Of a stretch of DNA of 64,000 nucleotides, positions 8,795-17,697 are shown in pieces. Position 1 is the stretch's first letter, and every line of letters begins with the position of its first letter. Source of the stretch: Flavobacterium humidisoli. GTDB lineage: Bacteria; Bacteroidota; Bacteroidia; Flavobacteriales; Flavobacteriaceae. The position numbers and the translations under genes were made by a program. The stretch spans positions 5,084,001 through 5,148,000 of the forward strand of contig NZ_CP096829.1 in assembly GCF_023272795.1 (NCBI RefSeq). The letters run 5' to 3'. The notes beneath the pieces are model-generated. The model searched no databases. It was not told the origin of the DNA and saw nothing but the letters and a program-made list of their open reading frames with translations.

Positions 8795-9898
8795 CTATAT
8801 TTCTCCTGTTACTAAAATATTTTCTTTTACACCTTTGTTTTTCAACATTCTAAAATGAGAACGAACGGCATGATAAAATGGATACGAAGTATAGGGCAAA
8901 TTATATTCTGCTGCATAACGTTTTATAATTGGCGTAATATAAGGATAGTATGTATGGCCAACCGCTGGAAAAAGATGGTGCGCAACGTGATGCGTAAATC
9001 CGCCGTATAAAAAATTAGCCAGTTTGCTTTCCGTACTAAAATCTTTAGTTACAATCATTTGATGCACCACCCAAGTATCAGAAAGGTTTCCTTCTTCGTC
9101 TGTATTCGGAAAATGAGCATCTTCATCAACGTGGGTCGAAACCAGTGCTACCACCCCAATTGCACTTCCGCATAAATGCATAGACAGCCAAGCAAAAAGA
9201 ACGATATACCAAGGCTGGCTTAAAAGCATCATTGGAACAAAAAGCAGGTAAGTTAAATTAATAATCTTGGCCGCAAACATTCTGTAAACTTCTTGTCTCG
9301 GAATCTTGTCGACTACTCTTTTTACATAATTATCCTTCGTGCCAAAAAAGTCTTTAAAATCTCTAATATAGAGCCAGTTTAAGCTATAAAGCGGATAAAT
9401 AAACCACATATAAATGTGCTGATACTTATGGTAATTAAACAATGGACTGTTTGGGAATATTCTAATAATATCGCTTTGTTTGATATCAACATCCCAATCG
9501 GGCACGTTTGGATAAGCATGATGCAAACTTATATGACGTCGCATCCAAAGCCAATGATTACTACCAAAGAGTTCTAAAACATACAAAAACCATTCATTAT
9601 GCTTTGGCTTTTTGAACAAAGCTCCATGTGCAGCATCATGAAAAGCATTTATAAATAAAACAATCATGGTAATACCAGCCAAAATATAAAAAAGAAATAG
9701 TAAGGGGGTCTGGTTGCCGAAAATTAAAATACAGACGTAGAATAAAAAAAATACTGCTAAAAGTCCGAGAGACTTTACAACATTTAGTACATATAAGGAC
9801 GAGTTTTTTAAGACCGTTTCATTCACTTCTAAACGCATCTTTTTAAAAAAATCATCTGTTCCTGGTTTAACATAAACCGGTCGTTTTAATTTTTCCAT
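8795..9898 (-). CDS. membrane fatty acid desaturase
   Basis: A 367-residue integral membrane di-iron desaturase introducing a double bond into acyl chains, probably to tune membrane fluidity. The three histidine boxes are HDAAHGA (near residue 87), HISLHHAYPN (near 123) and HHVAHHLFP (near 308), with hydrophobic hairpins between them. The order and spacing fit the acyl-lipid desaturase family; the regioselectivity cannot be read from sequence. It is a single gene. Confidence 0.9.
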   Translation of the reverse strand: MEKLKRPVYVKPGTDDFFKKMRLEVNETVLKNSSLYVLNVVKSLGLLAVFFLFYVCILIFGNQTPLLFLFYILAGITMIVLFINAFHDAAHGALFKKPKHNEWFLYVLELFGSNHWLWMRRHISLHHAYPNVPDWDVDIKQSDIIRIFPNSPLFNYHKYQHIYMWFIYPLYSLNWLYIRDFKDFFGTKDNYVKRVVDKIPRQEVYRMFAAKIINLTYLLFVPMMLLSQPWYIVLFAWLSMHLCGSAIGVVALVSTHVDEDAHFPNTDEEGNLSDTWVVHQMIVTKDFSTESKLANFLYGGFTHHVAHHLFPAVGHTYYPYITPIIKRYAAEYNLPYTSYPFYHAVRSHFRMLKNKGVKENILVTGEI

Positions 9899-9994
9899 AT
9901 TGGTTACTGCTAGAAATTGTTAACCAAATTTAATAAAAAAAAACTTAACCTCTTAGAATCGATTCAACTAAAAATCAAGTATTTCAGAACAAAA

Positions 9995-10016
9995 AACCAC
10001 TCTAAAAAGAGTGGTT
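9995..10016 (-). terminator. terminator downstream of XRE gene
   Basis: Read on the minus strand, AACCACTCT pairs with AGAGTGGTT and is followed by a T run. It lies about 55 bases beyond the stop of the small regulator gene. Confidence 0.7.
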
Positions 10017-10071
10017 CAATTAATACTGTCAAATTTAGAATTGTTAGATTTTTTTTTGGGAAAACTTTTTA

Positions 10072-10401
10072 CTATTCCTCAAACTTTTTGTTTGCTAATC
10101 GCAGTCTAATATCATGAATACGAACTTCTATTTCTTGTAAATCTTTTAAAATAGTTTGCTTTTCATAAACTGCTCCAGCTTCATTAACCAAATTTTGCTC
10201 ATCGGGAGCAAAAAGATCATTCAAATCTACATCCGGAAAGTTTTTACTTAAGCTAAGAATAAATTCAGAACCTATATTAGCCGTTCCATGTAAATACCTT
10301 CCAATCATTGCAGGGCTAAATCCTAAAATTGCCCCAACTTCCTTCTGCTTTAATCCTTTATCCCTAAAGAATTTACTTAGTTTCTCGTGATACATCATCA
10401 T
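10072..10401 (-). CDS. small XRE-family HTH transcriptional regulator
   Basis: A 109-residue DNA-binding protein. Residues about 6-62 form a Cro/CI-type helix-turn-helix (LKQKEVGAILGFSPAMIGRYLHG), and residues about 78-107 form a charged helix likely to be a dimerising coiled coil (ILKDLQEIEVRIHDIRLRLANKK). It is divergent from the short gene at 10521, and the intergenic region carries two inverted repeats that could be operators. Autoregulation is inferred. Three consecutive Met codons leave the exact start open by 3-6 bases. Confidence 0.82.
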   Translation of the reverse strand: MMMYHEKLSKFFRDKGLKQKEVGAILGFSPAMIGRYLHGTANIGSEFILSLSKNFPDVDLNDLFAPDEQNLVNEAGAVYEKQTILKDLQEIEVRIHDIRLRLANKKFEE

Positions 10402-10421
10402 TAAAATTCAAACAAAATATA

Positions 10422-10441
10422 GTTAAAATATATTTTTTAAC
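10422..10441. promoter_or_regulatory. palindrome next to XRE start
   Basis: The arms GTTAAAA (10422-10428) and TTTTAAC (10435-10441) are separated by six bases, about 20 bp upstream of the XRE start. It could be an operator, but the composition is AT rich, so chance cannot be excluded. Confidence 0.35.
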
Positions 10442-10447
10442 ATTAAA

Positions 10448-10474
10448 AAGAATAATAAATATAATATTATTCTT
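10448..10474. promoter_or_regulatory. candidate operator between divergent XRE and unknown gene
   Basis: A perfect 10-bp inverted repeat: AAGAATAATA (10448-10457) and TATTATTCTT (10465-10474), spacer 7. Its right edge touches a -7-like TACATTTA (10474-10481) for the plus-strand gene. That placement suits repression by the neighbouring XRE protein, but binding is inferred. Confidence 0.45.
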
Positions 10475-10520
10475 ACATTTACACAGACTAACAACCATGC
10501 CATTAATAATTAGCAAATAT

Positions 10521-10796
10521 ATGTCAAAATTAATCAATAATAGCAATTTTAAAGAAGATAATTCTCACAATAAAAAAGCTTATGAATTTATAGATAAGCA
10601 TTTACCTGTAACGTATGTCGACCTTACCATTTCTTGTATTATTAAAAAAGGACACCCTACTCCAAGCAAAGCATTAATTAGAAATGTAAGAAACAAAACA
10701 ATACTTAGAAATGATATTTTATTAGCATTAGTAGAGGTAGCACATGAAAACAAAGAAGCTATTGAGAAAATAAAACTCTTAACCTCAGAAATCTAG
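10521..10796 (+). CDS. hypothetical protein
   Basis: A 91-residue protein from the ATG at 10521 (an in-frame ATG at 10497 would add 8 residues). It is basic, has no signal peptide or membrane segment, and consists of predicted helices; SKALIRNVRNKTILRNDILLALVEVAHENKEAIEKIK looks like a small helical bundle. I do not recognise it. Divergent arrangement with the XRE gene and close spacing to the next small gene suggest a regulated accessory unit. Confidence 0.5.
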   Translation: MSKLINNSNFKEDNSHNKKAYEFIDKHLPVTYVDLTISCIIKKGHPTPSKALIRNVRNKTILRNDILLALVEVAHENKEAIEKIKLLTSEI

Positions 10797-10831
10797 AAGA
10801 GACTGAACCATTTTTAACCAATGCTTTAATT

Positions 10832-11035
10832 ATGACAAATCAAAATTCTAATAAAAAAGAAAACAGCCAATCAGATTCTATTCAAAATCAATTTGAAATT
10901 TCATCTTCAAGTAAGATGCCTTTAGAAAATATACCTTTCTTATACGGAATGACGCTCGAACAATACAAAGAAGGTCTTGAAATTCATTTACAATGTTTTA
11001 ATCAATTGGAGAAATTAAAAAGGATAACGAATTAA
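10832..11035 (+). CDS. hypothetical small protein
   Basis: A 67-residue polar protein rich in Ser, Asn and Gln over the first 30 residues, then a short helical C terminus (YGMTLEQYKEGLEIHLQCFNQLEKLKRI). No known domain. It starts 36 bases after the preceding small gene and may be cotranscribed with it. Support comes only from a complete frame and gene order. Confidence 0.4.
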   Translation: MTNQNSNKKENSQSDSIQNQFEISSSSKMPLENIPFLYGMTLEQYKEGLEIHLQCFNQLEKLKRITN

Positions 11036-11215
11036 ATTAATAGACCAATAAAAATCCCATCAAATACACATCAATAGTATTTCCGTTAGAGCGATTAACA
11101 CTAATAAAACCAATCTGCATCGTAAAAATCATTGTTTTAGTATAAAACCATTTCGTTTAGGTAAATTTTCTCTTTTTTGTAATTTGCCTTTTCTACTAGC
11201 TAAAAAACTAAAACC

Positions 11216-12985
11216 ATGTTACAATTCAGCAAACAAGTAAACTTTGTACTAATCGTTTTGTTTATTTCTATTTCTGCATTTAGCAAAACTACCATCTTTG
11301 TAAATCAAGTAGGCTTTGATCCGAAAAGTCCAAAAATTGCCATAATTGAATATTACAACGATCATCTGAATTCAAATTTTGAAATCGTAGATGCTGACTC
11401 TGGAAAAACCCTTTTTACCGCTAAGATTGGAAAGGCAGAAAGTATTAATGACTGGAATTTAGGCAATTTTTACTATAAAGCCGATTTTTCGTCTTTTCAA
11501 AAGCCAGGAAACTATAAAGTTACATTAAAAATTGTAGATCAAGTTTATACTTCTGCACGATTTTCGATTGAAGAAAACATATTAGCCAAAAGAACTATTT
11601 CTTCAATCGTGCATTACTACAACAAACAAAGAGCCAATACTCCAGAAGAACTTGAAGCAGACAAAAACATGCTCCTGTTTGGAAGCACCAAAAAAGTGGA
11701 CGTACATGGCGGATGGTGCGATGCATCTGGCGATGTTAGCAAATATTTTTCTCATTTAGCTTACGCTAATTTTGTATCGCCACAGCAGACTCCTTTGGTA
11801 ACTTGGTCACTTATCAACACTTCTGAAGCTATTCCGAAAAAGCTTACCCAATGGAAAATAAAAGATTCTTTAGACAACGAAGCCATTTGGGGCGCCGATT
11901 ATATGATGCGCTGTCTTTCTGATGAAGATTATTTTTATATGATCGTTTTCAGTTATTTTGATAAAAATCCAGCAGCAAGAAGAATTGTTGGACTAAAAGC
12001 CAATAGCGTTACAACAGATGAATATCAATCTGCTTTTCGCGAAGGCGCCGGAATGGCAATAGCTTCTCTCGCAAGAATTTCAAAATGGAATAAGAGTGGC
12101 GATTTTACCTCAAAGCAATATCTGGAAGGAGCTAAACGAGCTTATGAGCATCTTTTAATCAACAACATCAAATATGATGATGACGGAAAAGAAAATATTA
12201 TAGATGATTATTGCGCTTTGATGGCTTCAACAGAATTATGGATTGCAACCAATGACAATTTCTACAAAGAAGAAGCTAGAAAACGGGCTCATAAACTTGA
12301 AAGTCGAATGACAGATAAAGGCTGGTTTAGAAGCAACGATGGAAATCGTCCGTTTTGGCATGCTGCAGATGCTGGCTTGCCTATTGTCGCTTTAACAAGA
12401 TATTTAAAGAAAGAAACAGACGATAAAGAAATAGCTTCCGCTAAAAATGTCATCAAAAAAGCTTTAGAATATAATTTAGCCGTTACAAACAATGTTACTA
12501 ATCCGTTTGGTTATGCAAGGCAAAGTTTTTTATTTAATGATAAAATTCAAGACGGATTTTTTATTCCGCATGATAATGAAACAGGCTGGTGGTGGCAAGG
12601 CGAAAATGCCAGATTAGCATCATTAGCAACTGCAGCAGTGGAAGGAGGAAAAAGTATTTCAATTCAAAAAAATAGCGATACAAAAAAATCGCTCGATTTG
12701 TACACATCACAGCAATTGTCTTGGATTTTAGGCTGCAATCCGTATTCGATGTGCTTTTTGTACAAATTTGGAGAAAAAAATGTACCATACATGCATTCTA
12801 ATTATGGCCACGGATCGGAAAAAGGCGGAATTTCTAACGGAATTACAGGTAAAGACGGAAATGGTGACGGTTCTGGAATCGATTTTAAAACAGAAGACAA
12901 AGGCAATGAATGGCGTTGGACCGAACAGTGGATTCCGCATTCTGCATGGTTTTTACAAGCAATTACTGCAACAGTTGAACCCTAA
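11216..12985 (+). CDS. glycoside hydrolase family 9 protein with CelD-like N-terminal Ig domain
   Basis: A 589-residue secreted protein. A signal peptide (LIVLFISISAFS) is followed by an Ig-like domain (residues about 25-118, beginning TIFVNQVGFDPKSPKIAII as in CelD_N) and an (alpha/alpha)6 catalytic domain. GGWCDASGDVSKY (D169, D173) is the GH9 catalytic base region, and E570 in TEQWIPHSAW is the likely proton donor. Family members cleave beta-1,4-glucans or act as exo-glucosidases/glucosaminidases. The ThuA-like gene starts 18 bases later. No SusC/SusD pair is adjacent. Confidence 0.85.
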   Translation: MLQFSKQVNFVLIVLFISISAFSKTTIFVNQVGFDPKSPKIAIIEYYNDHLNSNFEIVDADSGKTLFTAKIGKAESINDWNLGNFYYKADFSSFQKPGNYKVTLKIVDQVYTSARFSIEENILAKRTISSIVHYYNKQRANTPEELEADKNMLLFGSTKKVDVHGGWCDASGDVSKYFSHLAYANFVSPQQTPLVTWSLINTSEAIPKKLTQWKIKDSLDNEAIWGADYMMRCLSDEDYFYMIVFSYFDKNPAARRIVGLKANSVTTDEYQSAFREGAGMAIASLARISKWNKSGDFTSKQYLEGAKRAYEHLLINNIKYDDDGKENIIDDYCALMASTELWIATNDNFYKEEARKRAHKLESRMTDKGWFRSNDGNRPFWHAADAGLPIVALTRYLKKETDDKEIASAKNVIKKALEYNLAVTNNVTNPFGYARQSFLFNDKIQDGFFIPHDNETGWWWQGENARLASLATAAVEGGKSISIQKNSDTKKSLDLYTSQQLSWILGCNPYSMCFLYKFGEKNVPYMHSNYGHGSEKGGISNGITGKDGNGDGSGIDFKTEDKGNEWRWTEQWIPHSAWFLQAITATVEP

Positions 12986-13003
12986 CATCTAACAAATCAT
13001 TTC

Positions 13004-13777
13004 ATGAAAAAATCAATAGCATTTATTTTACTTGTTTTAAGCTGTGTTTTTCAACAAGACTGTCTAGCTCAAAAACAAAAAAAGTCTCACTTTGAAGCTT
13101 TAGTTTTATATGAAAACGGCGGACATCATCTTGATTTTACAAAAGCCGCAAAACCTTGGCTAAACAAACTGGCAATTGACAGCAGTTTTACAGTTGATTA
13201 TATCGAAAATACCAAAACAATCAATGAAGCACTTTTAAAACAATATCAAGTTTTTATACAATTAGACTATCCTCCCTACACTTGGAGTGAAGAGTCAATG
13301 CTTGCGTTTCAGAAATACATGAATAGCGGAAAAGGCGGTTGGGTTGGTTTGCATCATGCTACTTTACTTGGTGAATTTGACGGATATCCTATCTGGAAGT
13401 GGTTTTCTGATTTTATGGGCGGAATCAGATTTGTGAATTACATTCCTGATTTTGCAAGTGGAAAAGTAAATATTGAAGACCAATCTCATCCTATAATGAA
13501 AAATGTTCCAACCAATTTTCTAATCAAAAAAGAAGAATGGTACATTTATGATAAAAGTCCGAGACCAAATGTGCATGTTCTAGCTTCAGTTGATGAAACT
13601 ACTTACCAGCCAGATTCAAAAATAAAAATGGGAGATCACCCTGTGGTTTGGACAAACAATCATTTTGCTTCCCGAAATGTTTACATTTTTATGGGACATG
13701 CACCAGAATTATTCGAAAACGAAGCTTACACTACTCTATTGAAAAATTCCATTTTCTGGGCAGCTGGAAAAAGATAA
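13004..13777 (+). CDS. secreted ThuA-like domain protein
   Basis: A 257-residue protein with a signal peptide (FILLVLSCVFQQDCLAQ). It belongs to the ThuA/glutamine-amidotransferase-like family: ALVLYENGGHHLDF near residue 32, GKGGWVGLHHAT near 108, WYIYDKSPR and DHPVVWTNNHFASRNVYIFMGHAPELFENEAY toward the C terminus. In Bacteroidota these often sit with sugar-degradation genes, which agrees with the GH9 gene just upstream. The precise reaction is unknown. Confidence 0.82.
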   Translation: MKKSIAFILLVLSCVFQQDCLAQKQKKSHFEALVLYENGGHHLDFTKAAKPWLNKLAIDSSFTVDYIENTKTINEALLKQYQVFIQLDYPPYTWSEESMLAFQKYMNSGKGGWVGLHHATLLGEFDGYPIWKWFSDFMGGIRFVNYIPDFASGKVNIEDQSHPIMKNVPTNFLIKKEEWYIYDKSPRPNVHVLASVDETTYQPDSKIKMGDHPVVWTNNHFASRNVYIFMGHAPELFENEAYTTLLKNSIFWAAGKR

Positions 13778-13836
13778 ATTCAATATTGACATAATTGTTA
13801 TTTTTGCCCATTATCAAAAATTATTTTTTTTCAATT

Positions 13837-14280
13837 GTGATTCAGAAAGTCAATAAAACAGAATATCCAGAATTAATTTCAGTTTGGGAATCTTCAGTAA
13901 AAGCAACGCACGATTTTTTAAAACCTGAAGATTTTACATTTTACAAAGAACTCATTCCAAACTTTTTTGATAATGTTTTATTGTACTGCATAAAAAAGGA
14001 TCAACAAGAAATTATAGGTTTTCTGGGAACTAGCGAAGAAAATTTAGAAATGCTATTTGTAAGAGCAGAACAAATTGGAAAAGGAATTGGAAAAAAGTTA
14101 CTCCTGTACGCCATTGAAAAACTTAAGATCTCAAAAGTAGATGTGAATAAAGACAATGCAACAGCCACAGCATTTTACAAGCATTTTGGTTTTGAACTAA
14201 AATCAACATCTGATGTAGATGGCTGCGGAAAACCGTATCCGATTCTGCATTTAGAACTAATAAAAAAGTCGCTTAATTAA
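13837..14280 (+). CDS. GNAT family N-acetyltransferase
   Basis: A 147-residue cytoplasmic acyl-CoA-dependent acetyltransferase. The GNAT core is visible: IIGFLGTSEENLEMLFV (strands 3-4), the pyrophosphate loop EQIGKGIGKKLL, and DVNKDNATATAFYKHFGF. The start is probably the GTG at 13837, giving MIQKVNKTEYPELISVWESSV, typical for the family; a TTG at 13795 would add 14 hydrophobic residues. The stop codon lies inside the loop of a bidirectional terminator. Confidence 0.82.
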   Translation: MIQKVNKTEYPELISVWESSVKATHDFLKPEDFTFYKELIPNFFDNVLLYCIKKDQQEIIGFLGTSEENLEMLFVRAEQIGKGIGKKLLLYAIEKLKISKVDVNKDNATATAFYKHFGFELKSTSDVDGCGKPYPILHLELIKKSLN

Positions 14281-14289
14281 GCGACTTTT
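14264..14289. terminator. bidirectional terminator overlapping a stop codon
   Basis: A perfect palindrome of 13-bp arms centred at 14276/14277, with A and T runs on each side. It contains the last codons and the TAA stop of the GNAT gene and precedes the end of the converging STM3941-like gene. Confidence 0.8.
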
Positions 14290-14309
14290 ACATTTATAAT
14301 AAACTATTT

Positions 14310-14828
14310 TTATTTTTTCCAGTACTTTAAAAACAGTTCATATAATTCTTCTGCATTAATATCAACCTCTGAGGCAGAATACATTAAGTTTAATTTCGAA
14401 TTTTGTTCATCAAAGGCCAGTTTCCAAAGAAACTTAGAAACGCGACCATCATACTTGGCTATATTATCAATTGTAACGGCAACTAAAGTGTCCCCTCCAA
14501 CTTTATTTAATTGCAAATCGGTAACATCTTGCCACTCTATTCTTCCAAATGCTTTAGCAACTGGAGTGGTTCTTCCAGAAAAACCATTTGTATCCATTTG
14601 ACTTAATGGAGATTTATCTTTTATACTGGCAAGAATTTTAAATATTAAAACAAGCATAATTAAAAGAATCGCACCAGAAGCAATCGAAAGTTTTATTTTA
14701 AATACTCCATCAAAAGTTCCTATGCCGTATAAAAGCATAATCGCTATTAAAATACTGATTGCGCTGGCATATAAAAGTAAGTTTTTGGTTTTCTTAGAGT
14801 TTCGGTATAATTTTATTTCTTCATTCAT
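14310..14828 (-). CDS. STM3941 family membrane protein
   Basis: A 172-residue protein from the ATG at 14828. It has two membrane helices (about residues 17-37 and 43-65) and a soluble C-terminal domain carrying GFSGRTTPVAKAFGRIEWQDVTDL, the conserved core of the STM3941 family, whose function is unknown. The domain resembles PH-like folds seen in some membrane-anchored bacterial proteins. Extending to the in-frame ATG at 14921 would add 31 residues that lack family resemblance. Confidence 0.72.
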   Translation of the reverse strand: MNEEIKLYRNSKKTKNLLLYASAISILIAIMLLYGIGTFDGVFKIKLSIASGAILLIMLVLIFKILASIKDKSPLSQMDTNGFSGRTTPVAKAFGRIEWQDVTDLQLNKVGGDTLVAVTIDNIAKYDGRVSKFLWKLAFDEQNSKLNLMYSASEVDINAEELYELFLKYWKK

Positions 14829-15117
14829 GGGGCGCAGTAAAAATTTTCGTTTGTTATTAGACTTAAAAATGAAGAAGCAATTTACTACAAAATAATTTAA
14901 GAACCCAAGCAACTCCCGCAAACATTGGGTTAATTAAATTAACAAAAACCAATTTCAAAAAATATATTTAGAGCCACTAAACTTGCAAAACATTATCAAT
15001 CAATTTTCTAGCCGACTGGGAATTGTATAACTTCTATCCGAAATTAAATACTTACAAACGCCATCTCCATTTGTACCTTTATTATAAAATTAAATATTCA
15101 TACTAAAAATACAGGTT

Positions 15118-15288
15118 ATGGCAGAAATTAAAATTGAGAAAAAGAAGCCAATTTGGCCGTGGATTGTAGCAATCCTACTAATCTCAGCACTTGTATACTA
15201 CGTCTTTTTGAAAGATGATCAGGTGCGAAATGAAAACAGAATGGAAATCGAAAACAATTCTAGTGTAGATAGCACAGCAAATTATTAA
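15118..15288 (+). CDS. small single-pass membrane protein
   Basis: A 56-residue frame. A lysine-rich start (KIEKKKP) is followed by a hydrophobic helix (IWPWIVAILLISALVYYVFL, about residues 12-31) and an acidic, Asn-rich tail. It is a plausible inner-membrane miniprotein with the tail in the periplasm. It ends 5 bases before the PRC-barrel gene, so the pair is very likely cotranscribed. The family is not known to me. Confidence 0.65.
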   Translation: MAEIKIEKKKPIWPWIVAILLISALVYYVFLKDDQVRNENRMEIENNSSVDSTANY

Positions 15289-15293
15289 GAACT

Positions 15294-15806
15294 ATGGAAA
15301 ATAAAGACAAAAATTTATACCGATTAGATGAGCTTTCTGATTATAAAGTTGCCTCAAACTATTCAGACGTAAGAGGTTGGAAAATTGTAGACTCAGACAA
15401 CCGCACAATAGGAAAAATTGATAATCTTTGGGTTAATAAAGATATGCAGCGTGTTGTTTATCTTGATGTTAATTTAGACAAAGGATTAATTGAAGATACT
15501 CGTAATGAGGTACATGATGCAATAGAAAATGAAAATGGAAAGGAATTTATATACAAAGATGGAGACAGCCATATAATAATACCAATTGGTTCTGTAAGCA
15601 TAAATAAAGACACTAAAATTGTCATGGCAAACAACATCGGATATGAAACGTTTAGAAAAACAAGCAGATACAACCTTCAGCAAGATTTTGATAGAAATTA
15701 TGAAAGAAGAGTATTGAATTCTTACTATCCTAATAATGAATCCCCGTTTGCATCTGACAGTGATGATGATACTTTTTACAAACGTAAAGAATTTGACAAT
15801 TATTGA
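15294..15806 (+). CDS. PRC-barrel domain protein
   Basis: A 170-residue soluble protein. The PRC-barrel lies at about residues 10-110: VASNYSDVRGWKIVDSDNRTIGKIDNLWVNKDMQRVVYLDV and HIIIPIGSVSIN. This domain occurs in photosynthetic reaction centre H and RimM proteins and in stress-linked proteins of unknown role. The C-terminal 50 residues are charged and probably disordered. The gene follows a small membrane protein by 5 bases. A stress function is suggested only by analogy. Confidence 0.8.
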   Translation: MENKDKNLYRLDELSDYKVASNYSDVRGWKIVDSDNRTIGKIDNLWVNKDMQRVVYLDVNLDKGLIEDTRNEVHDAIENENGKEFIYKDGDSHIIIPIGSVSINKDTKIVMANNIGYETFRKTSRYNLQQDFDRNYERRVLNSYYPNNESPFASDSDDDTFYKRKEFDNY

Positions 15807-15844
15807 TAAACCGTAATTGGCATTAAAAATAAATCTTATAAACG

Positions 15845-15885
15845 AATAAAGACCAAGCGTTCAAGAATGTTTGGTCTTTATTTAT
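15845..15885 (+). terminator. terminator after PRC-barrel gene
   Basis: AATAAAGACCAA (15845-15856) pairs with TTGGTCTTTATT (15871-15882), followed by a T-rich tract. Confidence 0.75.
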
Positions 15886-15921
15886 TTTGGTAAGCTATTC
15901 AAAAAAGAGATAAAAACAAAA

Positions 15922-15943
15922 AAGCCACTCTATTGAGTGGCTT
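15922..15943 (-). terminator. terminator of the tRNA operon
   Basis: On the minus strand AAGCCACTC pairs with GAGTGGCTT around AATA, then runs into T residues. It lies just past the 3' end of the tRNA-Arg gene. Confidence 0.8.
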
Positions 15944-15947
15944 CTTG

Positions 15948-16021
<74 letters not shown>

Positions 16022-16037
16022 ATTATTTCAATTGTAG

Positions 16038-16112
16038 TCGGGGTGGCAGGATTCGAACCTGCGGCCTCCTGCTCCCAAAGCAGGCGCGATAACCGGGCTA
16101 CGCTACACCCCG
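16038..16112 (-). tRNA. tRNA-Pro (anticodon TGG)
   Basis: A 75-nt cloverleaf on the minus strand. The acceptor CGGGGTG pairs with CACCCCG, and the anticodon stem CCTGC/GCAGG encloses TTTGGGA with anticodon TGG. CCA is not encoded. It lies between the Ser and Arg tRNA genes. Confidence 0.95.
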
Positions 16113-16126
16113 AGGCAAAATTTAAG

Positions 16127-16210
16127 CGGAGAGACAGGGACTCGAACCCTGGCGACGGTTACCCGTCGACAGATTAGCAATCTGCTCCATTACCGCTCTG
16201 GCACCTCTCC
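16127..16210 (-). tRNA. tRNA-Ser (anticodon GCT)
   Basis: An 84-nt class II tRNA with a long variable arm. The acceptor GGAGAGG pairs with TCTCTCC (one wobble), and CAGAT/ATCTG encloses the loop with anticodon GCT, which reads AGC and AGT. It is the first gene of the minus-strand tRNA cluster. Confidence 0.95.
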
Positions 16211-16449
16211 TTGCTCGTGGAATTGCTTCCGTTTTGCGAGTGCAAATGTATAACAACATTCCTTTTCTCACAAGCTTTTTTTGGAGTTTTTTTAGTTTTT
16301 TTTAATCTTTTTTCAAAACCTCTTCACAATCAAACAAATAGAATTAACAAAAATTTCACCTTAAATTTAAAATCAACCCTATTCAATACAAAATTTGAAT
16401 TTATTCAAATAAACATTAAATTTGCTTACTAACTATTATTAAACAGAAA

Positions 16450-17628
16450 ATGAACAAAAGAGTTGTTATCGTTTCTGCCGTTAGAACACCTATCGGAAGT
16501 TTCATGGGCGGGTTATCTAGTGTACCTGCACCAAAATTAGGAGCTGCTGCCATAAAAGGAGCGCTTTCAAAAATTAATCTTGACCCAAAATTAGTCGATG
16601 AAGTTTTCATGGGGAATGTAATCCAGGCCGGAGTTGGACAAGCACCAGCCCGCCAAGCTGCATTGTTTGCCGGATTATCGGAAGAAGTTGCTGCTACAAC
16701 AGTAAACAAAGTATGTGCTTCTGGAATGAAAGCCGTAATGTTTGCAGCTCAGGCAATCGCATGCGGAGACGCAGAAATTGTGGTAGCAGGCGGAATGGAA
16801 AGCATGAGTTTGATTCCTCACTATGTGCAAATGCGTGCCGGAAATAAATTTGGTCCTGCAACTATGTTGGACGGAATGCAGAAAGACGGTTTAACAGATG
16901 CTTACGACAACAACGCAATGGGAGTTTGTGCTGATTTATGTGCATCTGAATACAAAATAAGCCGTGAAGAGCAAGATGCCTTTGCAATTCAATCATACGA
17001 AAGAAGTGCAAAAGCGTGGGACGCTGGAAAATTCGAAAATGAAGTTGTTCCTGTTGAAGTACCGCAAAGACGTGGCGAACCTCTTATATTTTCAAAAGAT
17101 GAAGAATATACTAATGTGAAATTAGATAAAATTCCATCTTTAGCTCCAGTTTTCACAAAAGACGGAACTGTAACCGCTGCAAACGCTTCAACAATTAATG
17201 ACGGAGCTGCTGCTTTGGTTTTAATGTCTGAAGAAAAAGCAAACGCTTTAGGATTAAAACCTCTAGCTTACATAAAAGGCTATGCAGATGCTGCGCAAGA
17301 ACCAAAATGGTTTACAACAAGTCCAGCAAAAGCATTACCAAAAGCTTTAGACAAAGCGGGAATTTCAATCTCAGATGTTGATTATTTCGAGTTTAACGAA
17401 GCTTTCTCTGTTGTTGGATTAGCCAATGCAAAAATATTAAACCTTGATAACGATAAAGTAAACGTAAACGGTGGCGCTGTTTCATTAGGACATCCTCTTG
17501 GAGCTTCTGGAGCACGTATAATAGTAACTTTGCTTAATGTTTTAGAACAAAACAATGCAAAAACCGGAGCAGCTGCAATTTGCAACGGCGGCGGCGGCGC
17601 ATCGGCAATTGTTATCGAAAGAGCTTAA
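16450..17628 (+). CDS. acetyl-CoA C-acyltransferase (thiolase)
   Basis: A 392-residue thiolase that condenses or cleaves acyl-CoA. The active-site nucleophile Cys is in NKVCASGMKAVM (near residue 89), the catalytic His in NVNGGAVSLGHPLGASGARI (near 348), and the second Cys in AAICNGGGGASA (near 378). NEAF is also present. The sequence resembles biosynthetic acetyl-CoA acetyltransferases, but chain-length preference is not certain. It stands alone, with no adjacent fad genes. Confidence 0.93.
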   Translation: MNKRVVIVSAVRTPIGSFMGGLSSVPAPKLGAAAIKGALSKINLDPKLVDEVFMGNVIQAGVGQAPARQAALFAGLSEEVAATTVNKVCASGMKAVMFAAQAIACGDAEIVVAGGMESMSLIPHYVQMRAGNKFGPATMLDGMQKDGLTDAYDNNAMGVCADLCASEYKISREEQDAFAIQSYERSAKAWDAGKFENEVVPVEVPQRRGEPLIFSKDEEYTNVKLDKIPSLAPVFTKDGTVTAANASTINDGAAALVLMSEEKANALGLKPLAYIKGYADAAQEPKWFTTSPAKALPKALDKAGISISDVDYFEFNEAFSVVGLANAKILNLDNDKVNVNGGAVSLGHPLGASGARIIVTLLNVLEQNNAKTGAAAICNGGGGASAIVIERA

Positions 17629-17640
17629 AACAATATCACA

Positions 17641-17677
17641 AAAAAATCAGGAGTCTTAAATACAACTCCTGATTTTT
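17641..17677 (+). terminator. terminator after thiolase
   Basis: AAAATCAGGAGT pairs with ACTCCTGATTTT with a T run, 15-50 bases after the thiolase stop. Confidence 0.85.
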
Positions 17678-17697
17678 CAACTTATAAATTTCCTTAA

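Noticed and set aside
9917..10117. A 66-residue plus-strand frame
   Set aside because: It overlaps the XRE terminator and the end of the XRE gene, has a low-complexity basic sequence, and shows no domain.
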